A stretch of DNA of 41,874 nucleotides from an uncultured Gemmatimonadota bacterium (GCA_903876745.1 CAIRBD010000359.1:1-41874), one strand, 5' to 3'. Positions 26,528-36,631 are shown, numbered from the stretch's first letter. The notes: generated from the letters alone by a model not told the origin. A program made the numbers and translations.

Positions 26528-29500
26528 TCAGCGAACGCCGCGGTCGAGTGTGTCGCGCACGAACCCGGCGAGTTCGGTGATGGAGAACGGCTTGCTCAAC
26601 ACGGCGTGGTCATGCGGCAGCCCGACACCCGTGGGCGCGGGTTCGGTGTAGCCCGACATGAAGGCGACGCGAACGGCAGGCCAGTGCGTGTGCAGATGCG
26701 CCGCGAGTTCGGGACCGCCGAGGCGGGGCATGCGCACGTCCGTGAGGACAAGGGCGAAATCGCCGCGGGCCGCCTCGACCACGCGAAGGGCATCCTGTCC
26801 ATCAACGGCGGTGACCACCGTGTAGCCCAGGGTGCGGAGCAGGCGTTCGGCCACGGCGCGCACTGTTTCCTCATCTTCCACGAGAAGGATGCGCTCGGAT
26901 CCTCGCGTCTGTTTCTGCGGTTCCGCGTCCGCCGCCGGCGTCTCGCCCGTGGTGCTGGCATCGCGCGGCAGGTACGCTGAGAATGTGGTGCCGTGGCCTT
27001 CCAGGGAATCGACGAGGATATGGCCGCCGTACTGCGTGATGATGCCATACGAGACCGCGAGCCCGAGTCCCGTGCCCTTGCCGAGGGCCTTCGTCGTGAA
27101 GAAGGGCTCGAACAGACGGGCCAGCGTATCTGGAGCCATCCCGACACCGGAGTCCTTCACCTCGAGCACGACATAATCGCCGGGCACGAGATCGGGATGC
27201 TTGGCTGAGAACGCGGCGTCCACGGTGACGGCCCGCGAACGGATATGCAACGTGCCGCCGGCGGGCATCGCATCGCGCGCATTCACTGCGAGGTTCACGA
27301 CCACCTGTTCGAGTTGTCCCGGGTCGACGCGCACGCTCCATTCCCCCTCGAGCGCCTCAGTCGCGCAGGTGATCTCTTCGGGGAGCAGCCGTGCGACGAG
27401 CTTCTCGACCCGCAGGATGAGTTCGCCGATGCTGAGGAGGCGCGGACGCCCCTTCTGCTTGCGCGCGAACGTGAGGAGTTGCGCGGTGAGATCCGTGGCG
27501 CGTTTGGCGGCGAGGTGGATCTCGGCGACGTCGGCCCGCGTCGCGTCGGTCAGGGTGGTGTCGAACGCCATCAACTCCGCGTGGCCCACGACCGCCGTCA
27601 GCATGTTGTTGAGGTCGTGGGCGATGCCGCCCGCGAGTCGGCCCACGCTCTCCATCTTCTGCGCGTGCAGCAGTTCGTGTTCGAGTCGTTCGCGCGTGGC
27701 GAGCGCTTCGGTGCGGTCGTCGACGAGGCGCTGGAGCATGGCGCTGTGTTCGTGCAGGCGTCCGACGCGGAACCGGTAGAAGGTGGCGGCCGTGGTCGTC
27801 GCCACCGCGACGATGAGGACCCAGAACCAGGCACTGCGTGTGAGTGGCGGCGTGCTGATGAGGACCACTTGCACGGGTACGCGCGTGACGACGCCGTCGG
27901 CGGTCTCGGCTTTCACGCGGAACGTCAGCCGTCCACGAGGCAGGTCCTCGTAGGTGGCGACACGATCATCCGATTTCAGTTCTTTCCACGTCGAATCGAC
28001 GCCTTCGAGCTGGTACCAGAGGCGGAGACTCGACGGAGTGGCGAGTACGGTGGCGGTGAACTCGATGGAGACGCGGTGCGCGCCCCGCGGGATCGTGACG
28101 ACGCTGTCTGCCGCGATCGCGACACCGTCCGCGACCACGCGCTCCACATACGCTTTCGGCTCGGTGGAATCGACGGGGATGGCGGCGGGGTCGAGCACGA
28201 CGAGCCCCGCGGTGGTCGGCAGCCAGAGCCGTCCATCGGGAGCGCGCGTCCCCGAGGAGTTCCCGGCCTTGCCGAAATCATCACTGCGCATGCCGTCGGA
28301 CTTGGTGAACACGCGGTTCGGGATCCGGTGGTCGGGTTTCTCGAGATACGCGATCAGGTCGGCTTTCCGCACGCGCTGCAAGCCACTGCCGGACGTGAAC
28401 CAGAGCGATCCATGCCCGTCGTCGATGATCTGCAGGACGTTGGAGAACAGCCCCGTGCGTTCGGTCGGGAAGAACCGGAGTGAATCGCCCCGGATGAAGA
28501 TGAGGCCTTTGCGGTAATCGCCGACCCATACGCCGTCGCCGTCGGTGTGGACCGTCATCGGGTGGGTGATCGAATCCCGGACGGCGGGGGCGAAGGGCAC
28601 CATCGAATCGCCGTCGATCACGAAGAGGGCGCTACCGGCCACCCAGATGCGGTGTGTCGAGTCTTCGGCGATGGTGTAGATGCGCCCGTGCACCATGCCG
28701 TCTCGGTGTTTCATCACCACACGTCCGTTGGGGCCCTCGACCGAGACGGAGCTCGCGGAACCGATCCAGAGTCGGTTGCGTGAATCTTCGGTGATCGTGC
28801 GCACTTCGGTGGGCTGTTGTAGGCCCATCGCGGCGGTCTGATCGGTGAATCGATCCCCGACGAGTCTTGCAACGCCTGCTTTCGTACCGACCCACACCGA
28901 TCCGTCGCGGCGGCGATGACTCGTGAAGACGACGTCGGATGGCAATCCGTCGGCCGTGGTGAAGTGTCTGGCGGTCCCGTCGCGGTTGATACGGATGGCG
29001 CCGTCGCTTCCGGAGCCGATCCATGCCGTGCCGTCGGGGAGCACATTCGCGGACCAGAGGAGCGACGTGGACCAGGGGCCCGGCGCGTCGAAGTTACGGA
29101 TGGTGGGTTTTCGAACCCGCGTCAATCCATCGCTGGTGGCGGCCCAGAGATTGTCTTCGCCGTCAACGAACACGTCGAGCGTGTTGTTGTCGGCGAGCCC
29201 TTCGTTCGTTCCCATCGAACGGAAATGTTCGTCGGCTTCGAGCCGTGCGATACCTCCTCCCAGCGTGCCGACCCAGATCACCCCGTCGCGTTGCTGCGCG
29301 ATGCTGTTGACGTACGCCGAGCGGAGTCCGTCCCGGACAGTGAACACGCGTTCCACGCGGAATGCGCCGCCGGTCGCACGCACGAGATGCGCCAGGCCAC
29401 GCTCCGTTCCGACCCAGAGCGAGCCATCGTGCGCCCGCAGGATGCGGAGCACACGGACGGAGCCGAACGGTACGAGGGGTTGGTCGACCGTGCCATTCCG

Positions 29501-30118
29501 GACGCGAAGGAGCCCTGTCTCGGTCCCGATCCACACGGCGCCACTGTCATCTTCCGTGATCGTGTACACGTTGGAAGCAGGGACGCCGGAGACCGGTTCG
29601 AAACCATCTCCCTTCCGTTTCGCCGCGCCGTCGCGTGTGCCCGCCCAGATCCCGCCGTTACGATCTTCGTAGACGACGTTCGTCACGTTGTCGGGGAGTC
29701 CCTGTGCGACCGTGAACGCCCGAAAGCGCCCTGCGTGGAACTCGACGGCACCGCTGTGTTCCGTGGCGAGCCAGAGGTCGCCCGACCGGGTCTCAACGAG
29801 GCCGCGAATGTAATTGTCGGGAAACCCTTCCGATGCGCTGTTTGTGGCGAAATCCTTGACCCGGAAGCGCACTCCGTCGAACGAGGCGAGTCCACCATCC
29901 GTGGCGAGTCGTAGATAGCCGTCGCGCGTCTGGATGATGCCGCGCACGCCGTTGCCGGGAATGCCGCGGGACCAAGTCTCATGCACGACGCGATCGCCGA
30001 GCGACTCGCCTCCGGCGCGCTGCGCGGGCAGCCGCACGGTGAGCATCGCAAAAGCGCCGGCGGCCGCGATGCGGACGACGGCGTGCACGGACGCGCAGCG
30101 GCGCACGAGCAGGATCAT
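26528..30118 (-). CDS. Hybrid sensor histidine kinase with two-component propeller and Y_Y_Y-like region, and C-terminal receiver
   Basis: Repeated DGxLWVGTxxGLxR blades; GRLAGGIAHDLNNMLTAVVGHAEL (H box), VNLAVNARDAMPAGG (N), GKGTGLGLAVSYGII (G2), ILLVEDEETVRAVAERLLR..LVLTDVRMP (REC). Confidence 0.95.
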   Translation of the reverse strand: MILLVRRCASVHAVVRIAAAGAFAMLTVRLPAQRAGGESLGDRVVHETWSRGIPGNGVRGIIQTRDGYLRLATDGGLASFDGVRFRVKDFATNSASEGFPDNYIRGLVETRSGDLWLATEHSGAVEFHAGRFRAFTVAQGLPDNVTNVVYEDRNGGIWAGTRDGAAKRKGDGFEPVSGVPASNVYTITEDDSGAVWIGTETGLLRVRNGTVDQPLVPFGSVRVLRILRAHDGSLWVGTERGLAHLVRATGGAFRVERVFTVRDGLRSAYVNSIAQQRDGVIWVGTLGGGIARLEADEHFRSMGTNEGLADNNTLDVFVDGEDNLWAATSDGLTRVRKPTIRNFDAPGPWSTSLLWSANVLPDGTAWIGSGSDGAIRINRDGTARHFTTADGLPSDVVFTSHRRRDGSVWVGTKAGVARLVGDRFTDQTAAMGLQQPTEVRTITEDSRNRLWIGSASSVSVEGPNGRVVMKHRDGMVHGRIYTIAEDSTHRIWVAGSALFVIDGDSMVPFAPAVRDSITHPMTVHTDGDGVWVGDYRKGLIFIRGDSLRFFPTERTGLFSNVLQIIDDGHGSLWFTSGSGLQRVRKADLIAYLEKPDHRIPNRVFTKSDGMRSDDFGKAGNSSGTRAPDGRLWLPTTAGLVVLDPAAIPVDSTEPKAYVERVVADGVAIAADSVVTIPRGAHRVSIEFTATVLATPSSLRLWYQLEGVDSTWKELKSDDRVATYEDLPRGRLTFRVKAETADGVVTRVPVQVVLISTPPLTRSAWFWVLIVAVATTTAATFYRFRVGRLHEHSAMLQRLVDDRTEALATRERLEHELLHAQKMESVGRLAGGIAHDLNNMLTAVVGHAELMAFDTTLTDATRADVAEIHLAAKRATDLTAQLLTFARKQKGRPRLLSIGELILRVEKLVARLLPEEITCATEALEGEWSVRVDPGQLEQVVVNLAVNARDAMPAGGTLHIRSRAVTVDAAFSAKHPDLVPGDYVVLEVKDSGVGMAPDTLARLFEPFFTTKALGKGTGLGLAVSYGIITQYGGHILVDSLEGHGTTFSAYLPRDASTTGETPAADAEPQKQTRGSERILLVEDEETVRAVAERLLRTLGYTVVTAVDGQDALRVVEAARGDFALVLTDVRMPRLGGPELAAHLHTHWPAVRVAFMSGYTEPAPTGVGLPHDHAVLSKPFSITELAGFVRDTLDRGVR

Positions 30119-30175
30119 GCGGGAAGTATCGGCGCTAGTGGAGCGCGGGGCCAGTGAGCGGCACGTGCGGGTGTG

Positions 30176-31420
30176 TCAGGTACTGCGCGGCGAGAGGGTT
30201 ACGCGACGGAGCTTCTGGAGTGAGCGGATGCTCCATATCCCGACGGCTGGACCGAGGGCGAGCATCGGGAAGGCGAGTCCCCATCCCACGGCGCGCACGA
30301 CTGGAGGGACGGCTTGGATGGTGAACGTCGTGAGAAGGAAGCCAAGCGACGTCTGGACCGTCAGCGCGGTGCCGACGGCATGTGCCGGCACACTCTCCGT
30401 GACGAGCACGCTGAACTGCGCCGAGTCGGCGATCACGAAGAACCCCCAGGCGAGCGCCACCGGCACGAGTAGCCAGAGGCTACGGCCGAAGGTCAGCCCG
30501 ATTAACAAGGCACAGGCGCCGCTCGCGGCCATGGCCCACATCACGAGTCGCTCCCGCCCGAAGCGATCCGATGCCACGCCACCCCAGATGCATCCGAGCC
30601 CGCCGACCGCGATGACGCCGAAGGCAAGGAGCGATGCTTCGGGCGATGTCGAGGCGATCGAGGTCCCGGTCTGCGCCGTGAGACTTGCGGCGACGAAGGC
30701 GGGGATCCAGGTCCAAAACGAATACAGCTCGGCCATGTGCCCGAGATATCCACCCATCGCCAGTCGCCACTCGCGATCACACGTCACGGACGCCACCAGC
30801 CCCCACGAGAATGGCCGCTGCGGGAACTCGTACGGGCCATCGCGATATCCAAGCATGACGATGAGTGCGGCGAGCACCGCGCTCGCCGATGCCGCGAGCA
30901 CCACGGGTGCGACGCCCGCCCCCGGGAACGCGTGCACGAGGTACGGTCCCGCCTTGCCGACCGTCAGTGCCCCAACGACCGTGCCGACGGCGAGTCCGCG
31001 TCGCGCGCGAAACCACGTCGCGGCCATCTTCATCGCGGGCGGATAGACTCCGGCGAGAAAGAATCCCGCGGCGAATCGAGAGAGCAATGCCGGCGGGAAC
31101 CCTGAGGCGAATGCCAGCCACGCGTTGCTCGCCGCGCCGGCGAGCGCCGCCGCTGCGAAGAGGCGATTCGCGGGTATGATGTCCGCCAGATTGAACACCG
31201 CAGACAGCGCCGTGCCGACGACGAATCCGATCTGCACCATGGTCGTGAGCCAACCGACCTGCTCCCCGGTCAACTGCCAACGCGCCTGAAGAATCGGCGC
31301 GACGGCACTACCACTGAACCACAGCGACATCCCGAGCAGCTCGGCCGTGGCGAGCAGCCCGAGCATCCGCCATCGGTCGGGATGCGAGTCGTCAGCGACC
31401 GGCGTTGGGTGCGCTGCCAC
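30176..31420 (-). CDS. MFS transporter (GTG start at 31420 or ATG at 31366)
   Basis: 12-TM-like hydrophobic pattern, FNLADIIPANRLF, GGVASDRFGRERLVMWAMA. Confidence 0.87.
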   Translation of the reverse strand: MAAHPTPVADDSHPDRWRMLGLLATAELLGMSLWFSGSAVAPILQARWQLTGEQVGWLTTMVQIGFVVGTALSAVFNLADIIPANRLFAAAALAGAASNAWLAFASGFPPALLSRFAAGFFLAGVYPPAMKMAATWFRARRGLAVGTVVGALTVGKAGPYLVHAFPGAGVAPVVLAASASAVLAALIVMLGYRDGPYEFPQRPFSWGLVASVTCDREWRLAMGGYLGHMAELYSFWTWIPAFVAASLTAQTGTSIASTSPEASLLAFGVIAVGGLGCIWGGVASDRFGRERLVMWAMAASGACALLIGLTFGRSLWLLVPVALAWGFFVIADSAQFSVLVTESVPAHAVGTALTVQTSLGFLLTTFTIQAVPPVVRAVGWGLAFPMLALGPAVGIWSIRSLQKLRRVTLSPRST

Positions 31421-32375
31421 GTCGGCGGAGTGAGGCGATGTCGAACAGCGCGCGGAACAGCCGCGGCGACCTTCCAAGCAACCAGGCCTGCGCACTCGGC
31501 ACGTGGGAATGCGATCGCGCGGCGGCATCCACGATCTGCTCGCGCGGTGCCCCGCTGCGCAGCAGCGACTTGCCGAGCGCGAGCCACGCCGTGGCCGAGC
31601 GCCGTCGCGCCGCGTCGTGAATGGCACCGAATGTGGGCTCGGCGAGCACCGCGTCCCACGTATACGCGGCCCCCCGATACCAGTCGGGTCGGCCCGCGGT
31701 GGTGGCCGACGTCGCGTGGAACCGCCACCGTGTGAGTCGCTTCGGGGAATACCAGTACGGACGGCCTTCCGTCGCCATCGCGTAGTGCAGCCACAGGTCG
31801 TACGCCGGCCCGCACGCATCGGGAATCGGATGGCGTTGCGCGACGTCGGTGCGAATGAGCGCCGAGATCGCGGCCGGCACGGCCTGCGACGCGAGCAGTG
31901 GCAAGACGTCGGTGATCCGTCCCTCGGGGAGCGATGAACGTCCCCAATGCGCGCTCATCCGATCGGTGTACGCGTGGTCGATGTCACCGGCGGCATCCAT
32001 GAACCAATGATCGGAAAATGCGAGGACGCCGTCGGGATTCGCGTCGAGCGCCGGCACGAGTTCGCTGAGGAAATCCGGCTCCCACGTGTCGTCGTGGCCG
32101 AGCAGGGCGAGATACGGCGTGCGCACCTCGGCCACGGCGCGCCGATTGTTCTCCGCGGCTTCGACGACGCGCCCGTTGTGGCGATACGAGACGCGATTCC
32201 CGAACCCCGAGACGAATGCGCGCACGGCATCGTCGGCGCCGCTGTCGGTGACGAGCACACAGGCCGGGACGCGCTGCGCGAGCACGCTCTCGATGGCCGC
32301 GCGGAGGTACTCGAAGTCGGGCCGAAAGGTGGAGAGCACCGCGGTGACGCGCGGTTCGCCGCCGGGCGCGCTCAT
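31392..32375 (-). CDS. Family 2 glycosyltransferase
   Basis: VTAVLSTFRPDFEYLRAAIESVLAQ, YLALLGHDDTWEPDFL. Confidence 0.87.
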   Translation of the reverse strand: MSAPGGEPRVTAVLSTFRPDFEYLRAAIESVLAQRVPACVLVTDSGADDAVRAFVSGFGNRVSYRHNGRVVEAAENNRRAVAEVRTPYLALLGHDDTWEPDFLSELVPALDANPDGVLAFSDHWFMDAAGDIDHAYTDRMSAHWGRSSLPEGRITDVLPLLASQAVPAAISALIRTDVAQRHPIPDACGPAYDLWLHYAMATEGRPYWYSPKRLTRWRFHATSATTAGRPDWYRGAAYTWDAVLAEPTFGAIHDAARRRSATAWLALGKSLLRSGAPREQIVDAAARSHSHVPSAQAWLLGRSPRLFRALFDIASLRRRGSAPNAGR

Positions 32376-33205
32376 CGCAGGGCGCGCCACCAGCCGCGCC
32401 AGCACCACACGATGTCGACCAGCTCCACCATCCACGAGAGGGCGGCGCTCGCTCCGTCGCGCGAGAAGGGCGCGCGCATGATCGAGCGCCAGCGCACGCG
32501 CGTGACGTCGATCAACCGGCGGCCGAGGCGGAACGGGCGATGATGGATGGTCGAGAACAGCACCTCCGCAGCGTGCACGCGCCCCCAGGCCGTGCCCCAC
32601 GGTTCGCGGCGCGGTGGATGATCCACGACGGCGTCGGGCGCGAACCGCCACGGCACTTTCGCGGCGAGTGCGCGCTCTCGCAGATCGACGTCCTCCATGT
32701 GCGGCACGCGAAACCGCTCGTCAAAGCCGCCGAGCGCGTCGAACGCCGTGCGGCGCACGGCGATGTTGCACGACCACCAGTAGCCGCCGCGTTCGTTCAC
32801 CGGCGCATGCTCGCGTGGCGACCGCAGTCCCGCACGGCAGACCGTACGTCCTTCCACCACATCGACGCCGTCGCTCGCGGCGGCGATGGTGCCGAGCCAG
32901 TCGCGGTCGGGGAGGGTGTCATCATCGGTGAAGACCAGCCACTCGCCGGTGGTCGCGCGGGCGCCGGCGTTCCTGTTGGACGCAGGGCCGCGCTGCGGCC
33001 CCGTCACATGTCGCGCCCACGGATACGCCCGGGAGAGCAGTGCGCGCGTCTCGGCGGCACCACCGTCGTCCGCCACGATCACTTCGTACTGCGACGCGTC
33101 GAGGGACTGCGCGCCCGGCGCGAGCCGGTCGAGGCATCGAACGAGCGTCTCCGGACGATTGCGCGTCGGCACGACGACCGACAGTATCGGGGCCGCCGCG
33201 GTCAC
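32372..33205 (-). CDS. Family 2 glycosyltransferase
   Basis: LSVVVPTRNRPETLVRCLDRL, VIVADDGG, WLVFTDDDTLPDRDWL, GGFDERFRVPHMEDVDLRERA; ATGA overlap with the next GT2. Confidence 0.92.
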   Translation of the reverse strand: MTAAAPILSVVVPTRNRPETLVRCLDRLAPGAQSLDASQYEVIVADDGGAAETRALLSRAYPWARHVTGPQRGPASNRNAGARATTGEWLVFTDDDTLPDRDWLGTIAAASDGVDVVEGRTVCRAGLRSPREHAPVNERGGYWWSCNIAVRRTAFDALGGFDERFRVPHMEDVDLRERALAAKVPWRFAPDAVVDHPPRREPWGTAWGRVHAAEVLFSTIHHRPFRLGRRLIDVTRVRWRSIMRAPFSRDGASAALSWMVELVDIVWCWRGWWRALR

Positions 33206-33209
33206 GCGC

Positions 33210-34184
33210 TCAGTCCCACCCCGTCGCGCGCCGCCACACTTTTCGGTCGAGTCGCCACGCCTTCTTCACGGAGAATTCCTCGCTCCCAGGGAACAGCTCC
33301 GCGTCCTCGACGGCATCGTTGAAGTTGTTTCCGTTCGCCGACATCTGATCCGCCCAGTGCAGGAGCTCGGCCTCGAGCGTCATCGGACGCACTGCGGCGC
33401 CAAACTCCGGCTGCCCGTGATGCGACTGGATGAAATGGTGCAGCTCGAGTTCCTGCGTCTCGGTGAACGTCCCCGCCGGCAACGTCCGGAGCCGCCGGTC
33501 GAGCATCAGCGAGCCGAGCACGATGTGCTGCAGCAGGAATCCGGCCTTCGTGTAGTCGAAGCCGCCGGCGCCTATGGAATACGTCTGCACCTTGCCGATA
33601 TCGTGCAGCAGCGCCCCCACGGTGACGAGGTCGATGTTGCCTCCCATCGTCGTCGCGGCGGCACGCGCCATGGTGGCCACTTCCACCACGTGCTCGAGGA
33701 GCCCGCCGACCACGGCATGATGCCCGCGCGGCGCACCGGGCGTGCGTTCGAACTCGGCGCGGAACACGTCGTCGGCAAAGAACAGATCGACCGCCGTGCG
33801 CAGCGACCGCGACGCGATCGCCCCACGCCACGCATCGATCTCGGCCCACAACTCGGCGGTGCTCCCGCTGATCCGCGGCAGGAACGCATCGAGATCGGCG
33901 GCGGCGCCGGGAACGATGCGCACCGACGTCAACTTCAACTGCCGGCGTCCCTGATACGCCTCCACCCCGCCGATCACCTGTACGATCGAACCGGACTTCA
34001 CGCCCTCGAGCTGCGGGAGCTGTTCCTTCCAGATGTTCGCGCTGATGGAACCGGTCGCGTTGCCGAGCGAGAGCACGGCGAAGGGATCGCCATTCTTGGT
34101 GAGCTTGTCTTCACGCGTGCGCACCATGAGCTCGTGCTGCACGCGGTCGCCCTCGCGGAGCGATGGTATGTCGAGGATGGCCAT
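33210..34184 (-). CDS. YhaM-like OB-fold + HD-domain 3'-5' exoribonuclease
   Basis: OB region (KNGDPFAVLSLGNATGSISANIW) plus HD motif (VGALLHDIGKVQTY; HHAVVGGLLEHVVEVATMA). Confidence 0.86.
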   Translation of the reverse strand: MAILDIPSLREGDRVQHELMVRTREDKLTKNGDPFAVLSLGNATGSISANIWKEQLPQLEGVKSGSIVQVIGGVEAYQGRRQLKLTSVRIVPGAAADLDAFLPRISGSTAELWAEIDAWRGAIASRSLRTAVDLFFADDVFRAEFERTPGAPRGHHAVVGGLLEHVVEVATMARAAATTMGGNIDLVTVGALLHDIGKVQTYSIGAGGFDYTKAGFLLQHIVLGSLMLDRRLRTLPAGTFTETQELELHHFIQSHHGQPEFGAAVRPMTLEAELLHWADQMSANGNNFNDAVEDAELFPGSEEFSVKKAWRLDRKVWRRATGWD

Positions 34185-34405
34185 CAGTTCACGTAGATGA
34201 TTTCGCCTTCGTCGTCGATCCCCATCTCGGCCTGCAGCCCGCACACCCCGCACGTCTTCACGGCATGCCAGGCCTCCTTGAGTTCGTCATCCGCCGCCGG
34301 CTTGGCCGGCTTCACGACGAGTTTCTTGTAACTGTACTCCCCGCAGTGTTCGCAGGCGTGCGCCTTCGCGATCTTCTCGGCGCGCTGTTGTGTGATCTTG
34401 AGCAT
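34184..34405 (-). CDS. Small zinc-ribbon protein (73 aa), coupled to the YhaM-like gene
   Basis: CEHCGEYSYKKLV...KTCGVCGLQAEMGIDDEGEIIYVN; stop overlaps the next ATG. Confidence 0.75.
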   Translation of the reverse strand: MLKITQQRAEKIAKAHACEHCGEYSYKKLVVKPAKPAADDELKEAWHAVKTCGVCGLQAEMGIDDEGEIIYVN

Positions 34406-34412
34406 CGACGTC

Positions 34413-35435
34413 CTATTTGACGTTGCCGAGCGGCCCCGCGCCGGGAACCCCCAGCGACGGGAGATCTTTCACGGGACCGTTGAGCATCTGCCGCAGTCCC
34501 CCGAACGCCGCCATCACGCCGGCCGCCTCGGCGGGGAGGAAGATCGTCGAGGCCTTGCCCTGCGCGAGCGCCGGCAGCGCGTCGATGTAACGCAATCCGA
34601 GCAGATACATCGCCACCTCGCCCTGTGGCAGCGACGCGGCGATGAGTTTCACCGCTTCGGCCTCCGCGTTCGCCATCGCGAGGCGGCCCTCGGCGAGCCC
34701 CTGCGCGCGCAGGATGGCCGCTTCCTTCTCGCCCTGCGCCTTCTGGATCTGTGACTCGCGCACGCCCTCGGACTCGAGGATCGCGGCCCGCTTGCTCGCT
34801 TCGGCGTTCGTGACGGCCGCGCGGCGTTCACGCTCGGCGCGCATCTGCAGTTCCATCGACTGCTGGATGTCCCGCGGCGGCTCGATCGCCTGGAGCTCCA
34901 CGCGCGTGACGTCCACGCCCCAGCCGATCGACGCCTCCTCGATCACTTCCCGCATCCGCTTGTTGATCTGGTCGCGGCTCACGAGACATTGGTCGAGTTC
35001 CATCTCGCCGACGATGTTGCGCAGCGTCGTGCGCGTGAGCGTCTCGAGCGCGTACGGGAGATTCTGCACCGCGTACGTGGCCTTCTGCGGATCGGCCACG
35101 CGGTAGTACAGTACCGCGTCGATGTCGATCGTCACGTTGTCCTTCGTGATGACCGGCTGGCTCGGGAAGTTGAGCACCTGTTCGCGGAGATCGATGCGTG
35201 AGGTGGTGGAGGCGGCGATCCGCTTGTTGCCCGCGACGTCGGCGATCATGTAGCGCACATCGAGCGACTTGGGTCGTTCGATGAACGGGATCAGGATGTT
35301 CAGTCCCGACCGGCCGACCCGGTGGAAGCGGCCGAGGCGCTCGATGACCATGACCTCGGCCTGACCGATGATGCGAAGGGAGCGCGAGGCGACGGCGATG
35401 GCCAGCGCGGCGACGATGAGCAGGAAGGGCGTCAT
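34413..35435 (-). CDS. SPFH/Band 7 (QmcA/stomatin-like) protein
   Basis: EVMVIERLGRFHRVGRSGLNILIPFI, VTIDIDAVLYYRVADPQKATYAVQN, LRNIVGEMELDQCLVSRDQIN. Confidence 0.95.
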   Translation of the reverse strand: MTPFLLIVAALAIAVASRSLRIIGQAEVMVIERLGRFHRVGRSGLNILIPFIERPKSLDVRYMIADVAGNKRIAASTTSRIDLREQVLNFPSQPVITKDNVTIDIDAVLYYRVADPQKATYAVQNLPYALETLTRTTLRNIVGEMELDQCLVSRDQINKRMREVIEEASIGWGVDVTRVELQAIEPPRDIQQSMELQMRAERERRAAVTNAEASKRAAILESEGVRESQIQKAQGEKEAAILRAQGLAEGRLAMANAEAEAVKLIAASLPQGEVAMYLLGLRYIDALPALAQGKASTIFLPAEAAGVMAAFGGLRQMLNGPVKDLPSLGVPGAGPLGNVK

Positions 35436-35500
35436 GGGATGTCCGGAGGAAAGGGGACATGCTGATTGTACCGCCCCGCCGACTCCGGAGCAACGAAAAA

Positions 35501-35536
35501 CGGCGCGGCGCGGACCATTTCCGCGCACGCGCCGTC
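35501..35536 (-). terminator. Rho-independent terminator of the TolB-like gene
   Basis: ACGGCGCGGCGCGGA-ccatt-TCCGCGCACGCGCCGT; minus-strand downstream TTTTT (35497-35501). Confidence 0.82.
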
Positions 35537-35560
35537 AGGCTGAATCGGACAGAGCCCCGC

Positions 35561-36613
35561 TCAGGGCTTCCAGTCGGCGATGAACAGGTTGGTCTCGTGT
35601 TCCTTGGCGGCGTTGCGGTTCGACGCCCAGATGAACTTCGTGCCGTCCGGGCTGAGCATCGGGAACCCGTCGAATTCCGTGTTCGTGGTGATCTGCTCGA
35701 GGTTCGACCCGTCGAGGTCCACCATGAAGACGTCGAAATTGCGGCTCTTGGGGTTCCGGTAGTTCGACGAGAACATCAGCCGCTTGCCGTCGTGCGACCA
35801 CGAGGGGCCGAAGCTCGCGCCGCCGAGGTGCGTGATCTGGTGGTTGTTGCTGCCGTCGGCGTTCATGATCCACAGGTCCATCTTGTTGGGCCGGATCATG
35901 CGTTGTTTGAGCAGGTCCTGATAGTCCTTCAACTCGGCCGGGTCGGTCGGGTGATAGGCGCGGTAGACGATCTGCTTGCCGTCGGGCGACCACCACGGGC
36001 CGCCGTCGTAGCCGGGCGTGGTGGTGAGCTGTTTCACGTCGGTGCCGTCGACGTTCATCGTGTAGATGTCGAGATCCCCGCCCTTGAGCGACGTGAAGAC
36101 GATGCGCTTGCCGTCGGGAGAGAGCACCCCTTCGGCCGTGTACGTGTCGTAGTTCGTGAGGCGCTTGAGCCCCGTGCCGTCGCGGTTGACGGTGAAGATG
36201 TCGAAGGGATCGATGCCCCAGACGTACCCTTTCGAGTAGTCAGGTGCCGGCGGGCAGGCGGCGTCGGCCGCGTGCGTGGACCCGAAGAACAGCCGCTTGC
36301 CGTCGGGGAGGAACCAGCCGCACGTCGTTTTGCCGGCGAGGGGCGACACACGCTTGAGCTCCGTGCCGTCGGTCTTCATCACGTACTGCAGGTCGCACGC
36401 GTGGCCGTTGGCTTCCGGCGTGCCCTGGAACGTGATCCACTGGCCGTCCTTCGAGAAATAGGCCTCGGCGTTCGTTCCGCCGTTCGTGAGTTGACGGATG
36501 TTCGAGAGATGGCGCTCTTCGCCGGCGTCGGGCTGGCGGGCGATGGACGTCTGGGCACTCAGCGAGGCCTGCGCGACGAGCGCGGCGGCGAGGGTCGTGA
36601 ACCGGAATCGCAT
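35561..36613 (-). CDS. TolB-like WD40/PD40 beta-propeller protein, secreted
   Basis: Repeated LSPDGKRIVFTS, WSPDGKQIVYRA, LSPDGTKFIWAS blades; signal peptide. Confidence 0.9.
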   Translation of the reverse strand: MRFRFTTLAAALVAQASLSAQTSIARQPDAGEERHLSNIRQLTNGGTNAEAYFSKDGQWITFQGTPEANGHACDLQYVMKTDGTELKRVSPLAGKTTCGWFLPDGKRLFFGSTHAADAACPPAPDYSKGYVWGIDPFDIFTVNRDGTGLKRLTNYDTYTAEGVLSPDGKRIVFTSLKGGDLDIYTMNVDGTDVKQLTTTPGYDGGPWWSPDGKQIVYRAYHPTDPAELKDYQDLLKQRMIRPNKMDLWIMNADGSNNHQITHLGGASFGPSWSHDGKRLMFSSNYRNPKSRNFDVFMVDLDGSNLEQITTNTEFDGFPMLSPDGTKFIWASNRNAAKEHETNLFIADWKP

Positions 36614-36631
36614 ATTGAGAGTGGTGGGTTG

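Noticed and set aside
27245-28483. 412-aa plus ORF, and others within 26498-29914
   Set aside because: Antisense to the propeller histidine kinase with clear conserved motifs in the minus frame.
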